Shown here piece after piece: positions 1 through 11,060 of a stretch of 64,000 nt of DNA. Positions within the stretch are counted from its first letter, which is position 1; the number at the start of each line of letters is the position of its first letter. The stretch spans positions 124,001 through 188,000 of the forward strand of contig NZ_CAKKNC010000005.1 in assembly GCF_918741285.1 (NCBI RefSeq), given 5' to 3'. The notes under the pieces are model-generated. The model saw only the letters and a list, made by a program, of their open reading frames with translations. It ran no database searches and was not told where the DNA came from. The translations under genes and the position numbers were made by a program. The DNA comes from Sphingobium sp. CECT 9361. GTDB taxonomy: Bacteria; Pseudomonadota; Alphaproteobacteria; Sphingomonadales; Sphingomonadaceae.

Positions 1-185
1 GTGACGTTTGCTGCTGCGTTGGTCGCGTTCTCAGCCGCATTCATGGCGTTCTCGGCTGCGTTGGTCGCGTTTTCAACAGCTACGTTTTCAGCAGCGTTGT
101 TGGTCGTGTTTTCAGCGCCACCGGAGCAAGCGGCAAGACCGAGCGAAGCGGCAAGAACGAGCGACAAAGAAATAGACTTGGACAT
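1..185 (-). CDS. Small Asn/Ala-rich lipoprotein, partial (runs off left edge)
   Basis: Sixty-one residues are visible before the gene leaves the window. The ATG at 185 is preceded by an AGAGGGG ribosome site. The N-terminus is a lipoprotein signal: a short basic start, a hydrophobic stretch and a GLAAC lipobox, so the mature protein should be anchored by a lipid on a cysteine at about residue 21. The rest is low-complexity, with repeats of the type NAAEN and NATNAA, and looks extended or helical and hydrophilic. I recognise no family. It resembles in style the small lipoprotein at 19525-19836. Function is unknown. Confidence 0.75.
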   Translation of the reverse strand, partial: MSKSISLSLVLAASLGLAACSGGAENTTNNAAENVAVENATNAAENAMNAAENATNAAANV

Positions 186-262
186 GGGCAAACCCCTCTA
201 AAGAAAAAACCGTGCAGACCCGCTAAATGGTAAAGCTCACCCCCCGAAGCCTGCAATCGCGA

Positions 263-291
263 TATCTACTGCCTTGGCGATAGTAACGCAA
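263..291 (-). promoter_or_regulatory. Candidate sigma-70 promoter for the small lipoprotein
   Basis: Read on the minus strand, TTGCGT (291-286) is followed by a 17-base spacer and TAGATA (268-263). Transcription would begin near 256 and leave a leader of about 70 bases before the ATG at 185. This is a consensus match by eye only. Confidence 0.4.
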
Positions 292-365
292 TCCCTATCC
301 TGCACTGCACAATATAATCGCGCTGCACCCCGCTGCCAACGGCTTCGAGGCCGCGGGATTACGGA

Positions 366-393
366 TTGACGTATATAAAGAAAACTTTATATA
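366..393 (+). promoter_or_regulatory. Candidate promoter of the arsR-metF-metH operon
   Basis: TTGACG at 366-371 and TATATA at 388-393 are separated by 16 bases. The palindromic operator at 371-394 fills the whole spacer and the -10 box, so a bound repressor would block RNA polymerase. The expected transcription start, about 400-402, coincides with the ATG at 402, so the message is probably leaderless or nearly so. Confidence 0.55.
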
Positions 394-394
394 C
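371..394 (+). promoter_or_regulatory. Palindromic operator, copy 1 (ArsR/SahR-type candidate)
   Basis: GTATATAAAG (371-380) and its exact reverse complement CTTTATATAC (385-394) flank the spacer AAAA. The same architecture, with arms CAATATAAAG/CTTTATATTG and spacer AAAT, occurs upstream of ahcY at 53196-53219. The position between -35 and -10 and next to an ArsR-family gene makes it the likely autoregulatory operator of that gene. Confidence 0.7.
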
Positions 395-401
395 ACGTTT
401 T

Positions 402-1382
402 ATGGCACTTTTGGACCTTTTTCACGCATTGGGTGACTCGACTCGCCTGCGTATCGTGCATTTGTTGCGCGCGATGGAGCTTGCCGTGGGGGAAATCGCG
501 CAAGTTGTCGGGCAAAGCCAGCCGCGCGTGTCACGCCACGTCCGCATCTTGGTGGAGGCGGGGCTGGTCGAGCGGAGGAAGGAAGGAAACTGGGTGTTTC
601 TCGCGCTCAATCGAGCGGAAAGCCTCGCTCCGCTTTTCGACCTGTTCGATGCCGTATCCTATTCCGATAGCGAAACTTTGTGGCAAGCTGCCGATCTCGC
701 GCGCCTGGCCGCCGTCCGTAACGACCGGGCGCGCGCTGCCGACGAATATTTTGCGCAACACGCTGACGAATGGGACGCGATACGGTCGCTGCACATTGCG
801 GAGGATGAGGTCGAAGCGGCGATGCAAGCTATGCTGGCGGACCGCACGATAGGCCATCTGGTCGATATCGGCACCGGCACGGGCCGGATGATCCAGCTTT
901 TCGGTCCCGATGCAGCGCAAGTAACGGCCATCGATCGCAGCCCGGACATGCTCCGTCTGGCCCGCGCGAAGCTGCCGGATGATGCCGCCGACAAATATCG
1001 CCTCCTCATGGGCGACTTTACGGCGCTTCCGCTGGAGAATGGCGCCGCCGACACGGTGATTTTCCATCAGGTGCTGCATTATGCGCAGGCACCCGAAACC
1101 GTCATTGCAGAAGCGGCGCGCGTTCTGGGTAGGGATGGCCGTTTGCTCATCGCCGATTTCGCCCCGCATCAGCGCGAGGAACTGCGCCTTCGCGATCAGC
1201 ACGCGCGACTTGGCTTTTCCGATGCGCAGATGCAGGGCTGGTTTGCGGCGGCAGGTATCGAGATGGAATCGGAATGCACACTGCCCGGCGGGGAACTTAC
1301 GGTAAAATTATGGTTGGGGCGCAGGCGCACGGCGAAAGTCGTGTCTATCGACCAGCGCGCCCTGGAAGGACGAACGGCATGA
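402..1382 (+). CDS. ArsR-family regulator fused to a class I methyltransferase domain
   Basis: The 326-residue protein has an N-terminal winged helix (about residues 1-85: DLFHALGDSTRLRIVHLL and the recognition helix region QSQPRVSRHVRIL). A SAM-dependent methyltransferase fold follows, with a motif I glycine loop (DIGTGTGRMIQLFG) and an acidic ribose-binding motif (VTAIDRSPDM). I chose the ATG at 402 rather than the upstream TTG at 366, because 366 lies inside the -35 box and the protein homology begins at MALLDLF. No Shine-Dalgarno precedes 402, which fits a leaderless start. The stop overlaps metF as ATGA. ArsR regulators of the SAM cycle (SahR type) are known in Proteobacteria. I infer that this one senses SAM or S-adenosylhomocysteine through its methyltransferase fold and controls metF, metH and ahcY. 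It could instead retain methyltransferase activity. Confidence 0.85.
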   Translation: MALLDLFHALGDSTRLRIVHLLRAMELAVGEIAQVVGQSQPRVSRHVRILVEAGLVERRKEGNWVFLALNRAESLAPLFDLFDAVSYSDSETLWQAADLARLAAVRNDRARAADEYFAQHADEWDAIRSLHIAEDEVEAAMQAMLADRTIGHLVDIGTGTGRMIQLFGPDAAQVTAIDRSPDMLRLARAKLPDDAADKYRLLMGDFTALPLENGAADTVIFHQVLHYAQAPETVIAEAARVLGRDGRLLIADFAPHQREELRLRDQHARLGFSDAQMQGWFAAAGIEMESECTLPGGELTVKLWLGRRRTAKVVSIDQRALEGRTA

Positions 1383-2326
1383 CATTCTCGCTGGCTCAAA
1401 TGGAAGAGGCGCGCCTCGCGCTCGACGTGCCGCTCTTCGCCGACCTGTCGGGCGACGCACAGGTGAGTTTTGAATTCTTCCCGCCCAAAAGCGAGAAGAT
1501 GGAACAGCAATTGTGGAGCAGCATCGAGACGCTGGCGCCGCTTGGGCCGCGTTTCGTGTCGGTGACCTATGGCGCAGGCGGCTCCACGCGGGAACGTACC
1601 CACGCTACCGTTGCTCGTATTGCCAAGGAAACCGGCCTGTCTGCCGCCGCGCATCTGACTTGCGTCGGTGCGAGCAAGGATGAAATAGCCGAAGTCGCCG
1701 ATGCCTACTGGCAGGCCGGCGTGCGCCACATCGTCGCGCTGCGAGGCGATCCGCCGGTCGAAGGGCAGGCTTTTGCGCCCCATCCGCAAGGCTATGCCAG
1801 TGCTGCCGATCTCGTGTCGGGCCTTAAAAGGCTGCATCCCTTCGACATTTCGGTCGCTGCTTATCCCGAAACGCATCCTGATGCCATCGATGCGCAAAGC
1901 GACCTCGACAACCTCAAGCGGAAGATCGACGCAGGCGCGAACCGTGCCATCAGTCAGTTCTTCTTTTCCGCTGACGCCTATTTCCGTTTCCGTGATGCTG
2001 CCGCGGCAGCGGGAATCGACGCAGAAATCGTTCCCGGAATCCTGCCTGTCTCCAACGTGCAGCAGACCCGCAAATTTGCGGCACTATGCGGCGCTGCTAT
2101 TCCTGCATGGATGGACCGCCTGTTCGAAGGGCTGGACGATCATCCCGCCACCCGGCAACTTGTCGCTGCGACCATCGCGTCGGAACTGTGCCGGAAGCTG
2201 TATGCAGGCGGCGTGCGGCATTTCCACTTCTACACGCTTAACCGCGCGGAACTCAGCTATGCGATATGCCACCTGCTCGGATTGAGGCCCACAGCCGCCG
2301 CTGCTTCGAAAGAACTGGTAGCATGA
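1379..2326 (+). CDS. metF: 5,10-methylenetetrahydrofolate reductase MetF
   Basis: The 315-residue flavoprotein reduces methylene-THF to methyl-THF, the methyl donor used by MetH downstream. Near the N-terminus are the family signature FEFFPPKSEKME and SVTYGAGGSTRERT, followed by HIVALRGDPP and the TIM-barrel segment ISQFFFSADAYFRF. The ATG overlaps the regulator's stop codon by four bases and has a GAAGGA ribosome site. Overlap and order put it in one operon with the regulator and metH. Length is close to the usual 290-320 residues. Confidence 0.95.
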   Translation: MTFSLAQMEEARLALDVPLFADLSGDAQVSFEFFPPKSEKMEQQLWSSIETLAPLGPRFVSVTYGAGGSTRERTHATVARIAKETGLSAAAHLTCVGASKDEIAEVADAYWQAGVRHIVALRGDPPVEGQAFAPHPQGYASAADLVSGLKRLHPFDISVAAYPETHPDAIDAQSDLDNLKRKIDAGANRAISQFFFSADAYFRFRDAAAAAGIDAEIVPGILPVSNVQQTRKFAALCGAAIPAWMDRLFEGLDDHPATRQLVAATIASELCRKLYAGGVRHFHFYTLNRAELSYAICHLLGLRPTAAAASKELVA

Positions 2327-2337
2327 CCCCCTATGTC

Positions 2338-2425
2338 GTCGTTCCTGCGAAGGCGGGAACCCATCTCCCAACCTTGCATCTGTCGACAGCGCCGGAGATG
2401 GATTCCCGCCTTCGTGGGAACGACA
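2338..2425. repeat. Palindromic intergenic repeat (REP-like) between metF and metH1
   Basis: Two imperfect complementary arms (2338-2368 and 2394-2425) carry the motif CGAAGGCGGGAA and its complement, and end in CCATCTCC/GGAGATGG. They can fold into a hairpin of about 30 bp with a loop of about 25 bases. The core GTTCCTGCGAAGGCGGGAAC is itself partly palindromic. Elements of this look are scattered in intergenic DNA of sphingomonads. I see only this copy in the window. Confidence 0.7.
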
Positions 2426-2450
2426 ATGTTACTGGATCGAGCACATTATC

Positions 2451-3497
2451 ATGACCATCCGCGAAACATTCCTCGCCACCGCTCAGGAACGCATCCTGAT
2501 GACGGACGGCGCATTCGGCACCGAAATCCAGAACTGGAAGCTGACCGAAGCGGACTATGCCGGCACGCTCGCTCTTGCGAAGGATCAGAAGGGCAATAAC
2601 GACATCCTCGCGCTGACCAAGCCGGAAGTGCCCGAGAAGATCACGCAGGATTATCTCGACGCCGGGTCGGACATGGTCTCGACGAATACGTTCAGCGCGA
2701 ACCGTATCAGCCAGGCCGATTACGCCGCTGAGCATCTGGTCGCGGAAATCAACATCGCCTCTGCGCAGATCGCCCGCCGCCTCGCCGATGCCGCCGCAGC
2801 AAAGGACGGCAAGCCCCGCTTCGTAGCTGGCGCCATCGGCCCCACGAACAAGACGCTTTCGCTCTCCCCTGACGTCAACGATCCGGGCTTCCGCGAAATC
2901 GACTTCGATGAACTGACCGCCGTCTATCGCGAACAGTGCGACGCGCTGATCGTCGGCGGCGTCGATCTCATCCTGATCGAAACTGTGTTCGACACGCTCA
3001 ATGCCAAGGCCGGGATCATGGCCGCGATGCAGGCGGCCGAAGCTGCGGGCAAGGATGTGCCGATCATGCTGTCGATGACTCTCACCGACCTTTCGGGCCG
3101 CAATCTGTCGGGCCACACGGTCGAGGCCTTCTGGTACGCCGTGCGCCACGCAAAGCCCGTCACTATCGGGCTTAACTGTTCCTTCGGTGCCGAACAGCTT
3201 CGCCCGCATGTCAAGACGCTGTCGGCCATCTGCGACACGCTCATCATGGTTTATCCCAATGCGGGCCTGCCCAATGAACTGGGCGCCTATGACGAACTGC
3301 CCGAAGAAACCGCCGCGCTGGTGCGTCAATGGGCAGTCGACGGGCAGGTGAACATCCTGGGCGGCTGTTGCGGCTCCACGCCCGCGCACATCGCCGCCAT
3401 CGCGAAAGCCGTCGGCAACCTCCCACCCCGGACAATCCCCACGCCGCCAATCCGCACGGCGCTGGCCGGGTTGGAACCCATGTACATAGCCGCCTAA
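2451..3497 (+). CDS. metH: Methionine synthase, homocysteine-binding module (MetH N-terminal half)
   Basis: The 348-residue protein corresponds to the first domain of cobalamin-dependent methionine synthase, a zinc TIM barrel that activates homocysteine. The expected zinc cysteines are present: C243 in [10 protein letters not shown] and C306-C307 in the GGCCGS motif. The N-terminus [13 protein letters not shown] is typical. The protein ends at residue 348, where E. coli MetH would continue into its pterin domain. That continuation is encoded by the next gene, so the enzyme is a two-subunit MetH. The ribosome site before the ATG is weak, which suggests translation relies on the operon transcript from upstream. 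Confidence 0.93.
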   Translation: MTIRETFLATAQERILMTDGAFGTEIQNWKLTEADYAGTLALAKDQKGNNDILALTKPEVPEKITQDYLDAGSDMVSTNTFSANRISQADYAAEHLVAEINIASAQIARRLADAAAAKDGKPRFVAGAIGPTNKTLSLSPDVNDPGFREIDFDELTAVYREQCDALIVGGVDLILIETVFDTLNAKAGIMAAMQAAEAAGKDVPIMLSMTLTDLSGRNLSGHTVEAFWYAVRHAKPVTIGLNCSFGAEQLRPHVKTLSAICDTLIMVYPNAGLPNELGAYDELPEETAALVRQWAVDGQVNILGGCCGSTPAHIAAIAKAVGNLPPRTIPTPPIRTALAGLEPMYIAA

Positions 3498-3503
3498 CAT
3501 ATT

Positions 3504-3596
3504 CCCCTCCCACTTGTGGGAGGGGCTAGGGGAGGGCATGTGCGCTCCCAAAGAACTGACATTCCCTCCCCCGACCCCTCCCACAAGTGGGAGGGG
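3504..3596. repeat. Double palindrome (BIME-like) between the two metH genes
   Basis: A left unit (3504-3541) and an inverted right unit (3559-3596) each contain a perfect small palindrome of the type CCCCTCCCAC/GTGGGAGGGG followed by a GGGGAGGG-type tail. The two units are inverted copies of each other. The whole element can form one long hairpin or two short ones. Its right end supplies the GGGGAGTGAG that acts as ribosome site for the following gene. Confidence 0.75.
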
Positions 3597-3608
3597 AGTG
3601 AGAAACAC

Positions 3609-6227
<2,619 letters not shown>

Positions 6228-6272
6228 TAGAATGATGGTTAAGCCGTTGGCGGCGTCATAGCCTCCTGCGCT

Positions 6273-7223
6273 ATGGCGGCGGTCATGAAAATGCCCGCAA
6301 TCGCCTTGACCGTCTTGGTCGCCCTCGGATCGACTGCCCTTGCGCAGCAACGCAGTGGCCCGTTCACGATTGCGGAAAGCGGCGCCGGATATGGCAGTCT
6401 GGCCGATGCGGTCAACGCTATCGGCGCAGGCACTGGGACCATCGTCATCGCCCCCGGCACCTACCGCGATTGCGCCGTCCAACTGGGCGGCACGATCACC
6501 TATCGCGCCGCGACCCCCGGCACCGCCGTCTTTGATGGCGGCATCTGCGAGGAAAAGGCCGCTCTCGTCTTGCGTGGCCGCGCCGCCCGCGTCGAAGGCA
6601 TCGTGTTCCAGAACATGCGCGTCCCCGATGGCAACGGCTCCGGCATCCGCCTCGAACAGGGCGACCTCGACGTCACCAACGCCATGTTCCGCAACAGTGA
6701 GGAAGGCATCCTCACCCATGACGATCCCGCCCACGCCATCCGCATCGACCAATCTACGTTCCAGCGCCTGGGCCGCTGCGACCGCGATTTAAGCTGCGCC
6801 CACAGCATCTATGTCGGCCATTACGGCAGCCTGACCGTAACCCGCTCCCGTTTCGAAGCGGGCAATGGCGGCCACTATGTCAAAAGCCGCGCCAACAGGG
6901 TGAAGATCGACGACAACAGCTTCGACGACAGTAAGGGCCGCCTCACCAACTACATGATCGACCTGTCCAACGGATCGGCAGGCGCGATCACCGGCAATGA
7001 AATGGTGCAGGGCAAGGACAAGGACAACTGGTCCGCCTTCATCACTGTCGCCCCGGAAGGCCGCGAGCGCGACTCCTCCGCCCTGTCAGTCAGCGGCAAC
7101 AGCGCATCCTTCGCACTAGGCATCCAGCGCCAGAGCACCTTCGTCGCCAACTGGACCGATGATGCGGTACGCATCGGCCAGAACAAGCTGGCGGCCGGCG
7201 TGAAAATCACCGACCGCCGCTGA
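6273..7223 (+). CDS. Secreted right-handed beta-helix repeat protein
   Basis: The 316-residue protein starts with a Sec signal peptide (hydrophobic run IALTVLVALGSTALAQ; cleavage expected near residue 25). The mature part has the parallel beta-helix pattern common to pectate-lyase-like folds: short hydrophobic strands with repeated turns such as GIRLEQGDLDVTNAMF, SLTVTRSRF and VKIDDNSFDDS. I see no classical pectate-lyase active-site motif, so I call no enzyme activity. The start could be ATG 6285, four residues later; neither has a clear ribosome site. It follows metH by 45 bases and ends 2 bases from the convergent phosphatase gene. It lacks a PEP-CTERM tail, so it is not an XrtA substrate. 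Confidence 0.75.
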   Translation: MAAVMKMPAIALTVLVALGSTALAQQRSGPFTIAESGAGYGSLADAVNAIGAGTGTIVIAPGTYRDCAVQLGGTITYRAATPGTAVFDGGICEEKAALVLRGRAARVEGIVFQNMRVPDGNGSGIRLEQGDLDVTNAMFRNSEEGILTHDDPAHAIRIDQSTFQRLGRCDRDLSCAHSIYVGHYGSLTVTRSRFEAGNGGHYVKSRANRVKIDDNSFDDSKGRLTNYMIDLSNGSAGAITGNEMVQGKDKDNWSAFITVAPEGRERDSSALSVSGNSASFALGIQRQSTFVANWTDDAVRIGQNKLAAGVKITDRR

Positions 7224-7225
7224 CC

Positions 7226-8866
7226 TTACTTCGCCGCGCAGCTATCCGCCGCGCTGGCATCGATATCCAGGCACCGCCCATCGATCTCGCCCTTCGGCAC
7301 AGCCAGCCCGATCTGCGCTGCCAATGTCGGCAGGATATCGACCGTCTCCACGCCCAGTGGCTGTTCGAACGGCACGATGCCCTTGCGCCAGAACAGGATC
7401 GGCACGCGGCGGTCATAATCCCACGGGCTGCCATGCGTCGCGACATAGCCCTTGGTCGGATCGGGGATCGGCGTAACGCGCGGCTTCAGCATCACAAGGA
7501 AATCGCCCGAGCGCGGCGCATAGAAACTCGCCCGCGCTTCCTGAATCAGCGACCAGCGTTCGGGCGGACCCGAAGGCGAAGGGGTGGCTGCGATCTGATC
7601 CTTGGTGAACACTACCTCGACCTGCGGATTGGCGCGGATCATCGCGAGCGCTTCGGTCTGCACCTTTGCGCGCTGTGCGGGCGTCAGCGTCTTCGACACA
7701 TAGAAATCGCCCGCCGCGCCGTCGCCATACAGCACTTGCCCGGTCAGCCCCAGCTTGGCACCGATCGCATCGCTTAATGCTTTAGGACCTAACGCCGCAT
7801 CCACGCGCTGCGCATCGGGAATGCCATGCTCCCGATTACGCTCCGGCAGGTCATGCCCGCCATGATCGGCGGTGAGCACCACTTCGTAATCCACGCCGCT
7901 CTTGTCCAGCCGTTCAAAAAACGCGCCCAACTCACGGTCCACGGTCGCAAGCTGCAGGCACATTTCGGCGCCTTCGGTCCCGTAAGTATGCCCCACATAG
8001 TCGGTCGCCGACAGCCCGATGGAGATGATATCGGTCTGCGCCTGCTTGCCCAGCTCCATATTCTCGATCAGCGCAGCGGCAAGCACCAGCGTCGCTGCAT
8101 CCTGCTCGGGCGATGCACGAAACGCCTTGGTATCGCCAGCAATGCGCGCGAAATGTCCCGTGCCGACCGATTTGCCGCCGCCAATGCTAACCGCCACGTC
8201 CTTGGGCTTGCAGAAATCGGGCAGCTCCATCGCCGGACGGTCCTGCGCGACCAGTTTTGCGATGCCCGCATTCACCTGCGCCACCAGCGGCGTTTCGGCT
8301 ACGCCTTTGTAGCTCACATAACTCTTGCCGCCCCACCACCAGATCTGGTCCGTGGTCGGCCCACCCATCATGATCGCCGCGCGATCCTTGCCCGCCACCG
8401 ACACCACCCGCGTCGCCGGATTGGCCTTCTTCATCCGTCCGCCCAGCGTGGGCACCAGCAAATGCTTGGGCGAAGCGACATAATCGCCGCTGCTGCTACC
8501 CGGCTGCGTCTCGTCTTCCGCGCAATAGACAGCCTTGTCGTCGCGCGCGATCGACAGGTCGAAATAGGTATTGGCGATGATGCCCGTGCGCGAAGGGCGG
8601 CTGCCGGTCAGGATCGTGCTATGGCCGGGGCAGGTCTCGGTCGCGGCATGGCTTTGATAGCCGCGCGGGAACACGACGCCTTGCTCCATCCGCTTGAGAC
8701 CGCCCGTGAAATGCTGGCGATATTCTTCGAACAGGTCGCCCGAAAACTGGTCCATCGAAATCGCAACGATCAGCTTTGGCGCAGAGGCGACCTCTTGCGC
8801 AGGTGCGGGCGCAGCGGCCAGAGCAAACGTCAGGGCAGCAGTGGAAGCGAGAGTGAAACGGCGCAA
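7226..8866 (-). CDS. phoK: Secreted alkaline phosphatase, PhoK-like
   Basis: The 546-residue protein has a signal peptide ending at about residue 24 (APAPAQ). It belongs to the nucleotide pyrophosphatase/phosphodiesterase branch of alkaline phosphatases. The zinc ligand D39 (AISMDQFS) and the nucleophile T78 (ATETCPGHST) are visible, followed by the late metal motifs TDYVGHTYG, LTADHGGHD and VATHGSPWD. From memory it aligns along nearly its full length with PhoK of Sphingomonas, which releases phosphate from organic esters outside the cell. I chose TTG 8866 because a GAGGAG ribosome site lies 8 bases upstream and the signal peptide begins there; the longer frame to 8956 adds a non-signal extension. 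I see no obvious Pho box. Confidence 0.9.
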   Translation of the reverse strand: MRRFTLASTAALTFALAAAPAPAQEVASAPKLIVAISMDQFSGDLFEEYRQHFTGGLKRMEQGVVFPRGYQSHAATETCPGHSTILTGSRPSRTGIIANTYFDLSIARDDKAVYCAEDETQPGSSSGDYVASPKHLLVPTLGGRMKKANPATRVVSVAGKDRAAIMMGGPTTDQIWWWGGKSYVSYKGVAETPLVAQVNAGIAKLVAQDRPAMELPDFCKPKDVAVSIGGGKSVGTGHFARIAGDTKAFRASPEQDAATLVLAAALIENMELGKQAQTDIISIGLSATDYVGHTYGTEGAEMCLQLATVDRELGAFFERLDKSGVDYEVVLTADHGGHDLPERNREHGIPDAQRVDAALGPKALSDAIGAKLGLTGQVLYGDGAAGDFYVSKTLTPAQRAKVQTEALAMIRANPQVEVVFTKDQIAATPSPSGPPERWSLIQEARASFYAPRSGDFLVMLKPRVTPIPDPTKGYVATHGSPWDYDRRVPILFWRKGIVPFEQPLGVETVDILPTLAAQIGLAVPKGEIDGRCLDIDASAADSCAAK

Positions 8867-9017
8867 AATGGAAACTCCTCGATCGATCGTGCCGAACCTA
8901 AACAGGGACAATGCCAAAGTCCCTTCTTTTATGCCCGTAACATCAGTAAAGCGCACTCAGTAGCGCCGGATGACAGGAGGATCGGCACCTGTCGCCACAC
9001 CGCGTATGAAGGCTCCC

Positions 9018-11060
9018 ATGCGAATCATTTATGTCCTGTTGATGACGCTGGCGACCTTATTCGTCACCATCCCCGCCACGGCGCAGATCGGCGCGTTCGG
9101 CGGAAGCGAACCTAACATCGCCGCCAGGCTGGAGGCGGAGAGCGCAACGCCCGCGCCGGGCAAAACGCTGACCATCGCCTTCGTCATGACGCCAAAACCG
9201 GGCTGGCACGGCTATTGGGAAAATCCCGGCGACGCAGGCATCGGGATGACCGTCAAATGGACGCTCCCGTCCGGTGTCACCGCCGGTCCCTTGCGCCATC
9301 CCGTTCCCGAAACGCTGATCATCTCCGGCCTGATGAATTATGTTTATGAGGGGCGTTATGCCATCCTCGTAACGTTGAATATTCCCGCGACCATGAAGCC
9401 GGGCGATCTGCTCCCGATCCGCGCGCGCGGCGACTGGCTCGCTTGCACGCGCGAAATCTGCGTACCCGGCGGCGGCGATCTGTCGCTCGACCTGGTGGTC
9501 GGCGACGGCAACATTGCCCCGGCCAGTCGCGCGGCGTTCGATGGCTATCGCGCCCGCCTGCCGCGCGCCTTGGGCAGCGAAGCGCGCTACGCGATCCAGA
9601 ACGGCCAGTTCCGCCTCGCCATTCCCTATCCTGCAGCGTCCCCGATTGCCGACGCCTATTTCTTCCCGTCGAAGGATGGCGCGCTTGCCTATGCCAGCCC
9701 GCAAAAGGTCAGCCGTAATGGCGATACCCTCATCATCGAAGCCAAGGCCGCCGGAACATCCGCTCCCGCCACCGTCGAAGGGATATTGCGCACCGGCGAT
9801 CATGTCGGCTTCGCGATCCGGGGCAGACCCGGCGCAGTGCCATCTGCCGGATCGCAAGCCTCGGGCAGCGGCGCCACCGCGATCCTCCTTGCGCTCGGCG
9901 GCGCTTTGCTTGGTGGCATCCTGCTCAATATCATGCCCTGCGTCTTCCCGATCCTCAGCCTGAAGGCATTGGGCTTAGCCAAGGCAGGTGGCGACCCCCG
10001 CGCGGCGCGGCGCGAAGCGGTGGCCTACGCACTTGGCGTCGTCGTGACGTGCCTTGCCTTGGGCGGCGCTTTGCTGGCGTTAAGGGCAGGGGGCGCATCG
10101 GTCGGCTGGGCGTTCCAGTTGCAGGACCCGCGCATCATCCTCGTCCTGCTGCTGCTGGTTACCGCTATTGCCTTCAACCTCGCCGGATTGTTCGAACTGC
10201 GCGCCATCGACGCGGGCGGCGCACTTGCCAGTAAGGGTGGCGTGCAAGGCAGCTTCTGGACCGGCGCGCTGGTCGCGTTCGTGGCCACGCCCTGCACTGG
10301 CCCGTTCATGGGTGCAGCCTTGGGCGCTGCACTGATCCTGCCGCTCGGTGCGGCGCTGGCGATCTTTGCGGGGTTGGGCTTGGGGTTGGCGCTGCCGTTC
10401 CTTGCCATCGCCTTCATCCCCGCAATCCGCGCGCGGATGCCCAAGCCCGGCCCGTGGATGCAGCGTTTTCAGCGCATCCTTTCCATCCCCATGTTCCTCA
10501 CCGCGCTCGCGCTGGCATGGCTTCTGGGGCAGCAGGTCGGCACCGGCGGCATGACTATCGGGATAGCGGCCGCAATGGCCACCGCGCTGTTGCTCTGGTG
10601 GCTTGGCGGACGGCAACGTGCTGGATCGGGTGGCGTCTGGATTGCGTCCGTTGCCCTCGCCGTGGTGCTGGCAGGTGCCATCGCTACGCTTCCCCGCACC
10701 GGCGAAGCACGCGAAGCCAAGACGGAAGGCAATGCCGTCGCCTTCGATGAAGCTCGTCTTGCGCAATTGCGGGCGCAGGGCAAACCCGTGTTCCTCTACT
10801 TCACCGCCGACTGGTGCCTGACTTGCAAGGTCAACGAAAACGCCGCCATCGACCGCACCGAAGTCTCCGAAGCGTTCACCAAAGCCGGGGTTGTCACGAT
10901 GGTCGGCGACTGGACCAACAGCGATCCCGTCATCGGTCGCTTCCTCGAAGGGCAGGGGCGCTCGGGCGTCCCCCTCTATCTCTTCTACCCCGCAGGCAAG
11001 GAGGCGCAGACCTTGCCCCAAGTGCTGACCCCCAACACTCTCACGGCTCTCGTCAACTAA
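9018..11060 (+). CDS. dsbD: Thiol:disulfide interchange protein DsbD (protein-disulfide reductase)
   Basis: The 680-residue inner-membrane protein passes electrons from cytoplasmic thioredoxin to periplasmic thiols. A signal peptide (MRIIYVLLMTLATLF) is followed by a periplasmic domain with a cysteine pair (CTREIC). Then come eight predicted membrane segments with the paired cysteine motifs MPCVFPIL and ATPCTGPFMG, and a C-terminal thioredoxin-like domain with WCLTCK. ATG 9018 is preferred over 8970 or 9006 because it has GAAGG just upstream and begins the signal peptide. The stop codon overlaps the next gene's ATG (TAATG), so the two are translationally coupled. Confidence 0.92.
   Translation: MRIIYVLLMTLATLFVTIPATAQIGAFGGSEPNIAARLEAESATPAPGKTLTIAFVMTPKPGWHGYWENPGDAGIGMTVKWTLPSGVTAGPLRHPVPETLIISGLMNYVYEGRYAILVTLNIPATMKPGDLLPIRARGDWLACTREICVPGGGDLSLDLVVGDGNIAPASRAAFDGYRARLPRALGSEARYAIQNGQFRLAIPYPAASPIADAYFFPSKDGALAYASPQKVSRNGDTLIIEAKAAGTSAPATVEGILRTGDHVGFAIRGRPGAVPSAGSQASGSGATAILLALGGALLGGILLNIMPCVFPILSLKALGLAKAGGDPRAARREAVAYALGVVVTCLALGGALLALRAGGASVGWAFQLQDPRIILVLLLLVTAIAFNLAGLFELRAIDAGGALASKGGVQGSFWTGALVAFVATPCTGPFMGAALGAALILPLGAALAIFAGLGLGLALPFLAIAFIPAIRARMPKPGPWMQRFQRILSIPMFLTALALAWLLGQQVGTGGMTIGIAAAMATALLLWWLGGRQRAGSGGVWIASVALAVVLAGAIATLPRTGEAREAKTEGNAVAFDEARLAQLRAQGKPVFLYFTADWCLTCKVNENAAIDRTEVSEAFTKAGVVTMVGDWTNSDPVIGRFLEGQGRSGVPLYLFYPAGKEAQTLPQVLTPNTLTALVN

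Noticed and set aside
3504..3596. Possible CRISPR or short tandem repeat
   Set aside because: Only two units, in inverted rather than direct orientation, with no regular spacers and no cas genes.
6273..7223. Beta-helix protein as an exosortase substrate
   Set aside because: Its C-terminus has no PEP motif, hydrophobic helix or basic tail.
7826..9115. Plus-strand frame of 429 codons across the phosphatase gene
   Set aside because: Arg/His-rich product with no family resemblance; the minus strand encodes a clear PhoK-like enzyme with intact catalytic residues.
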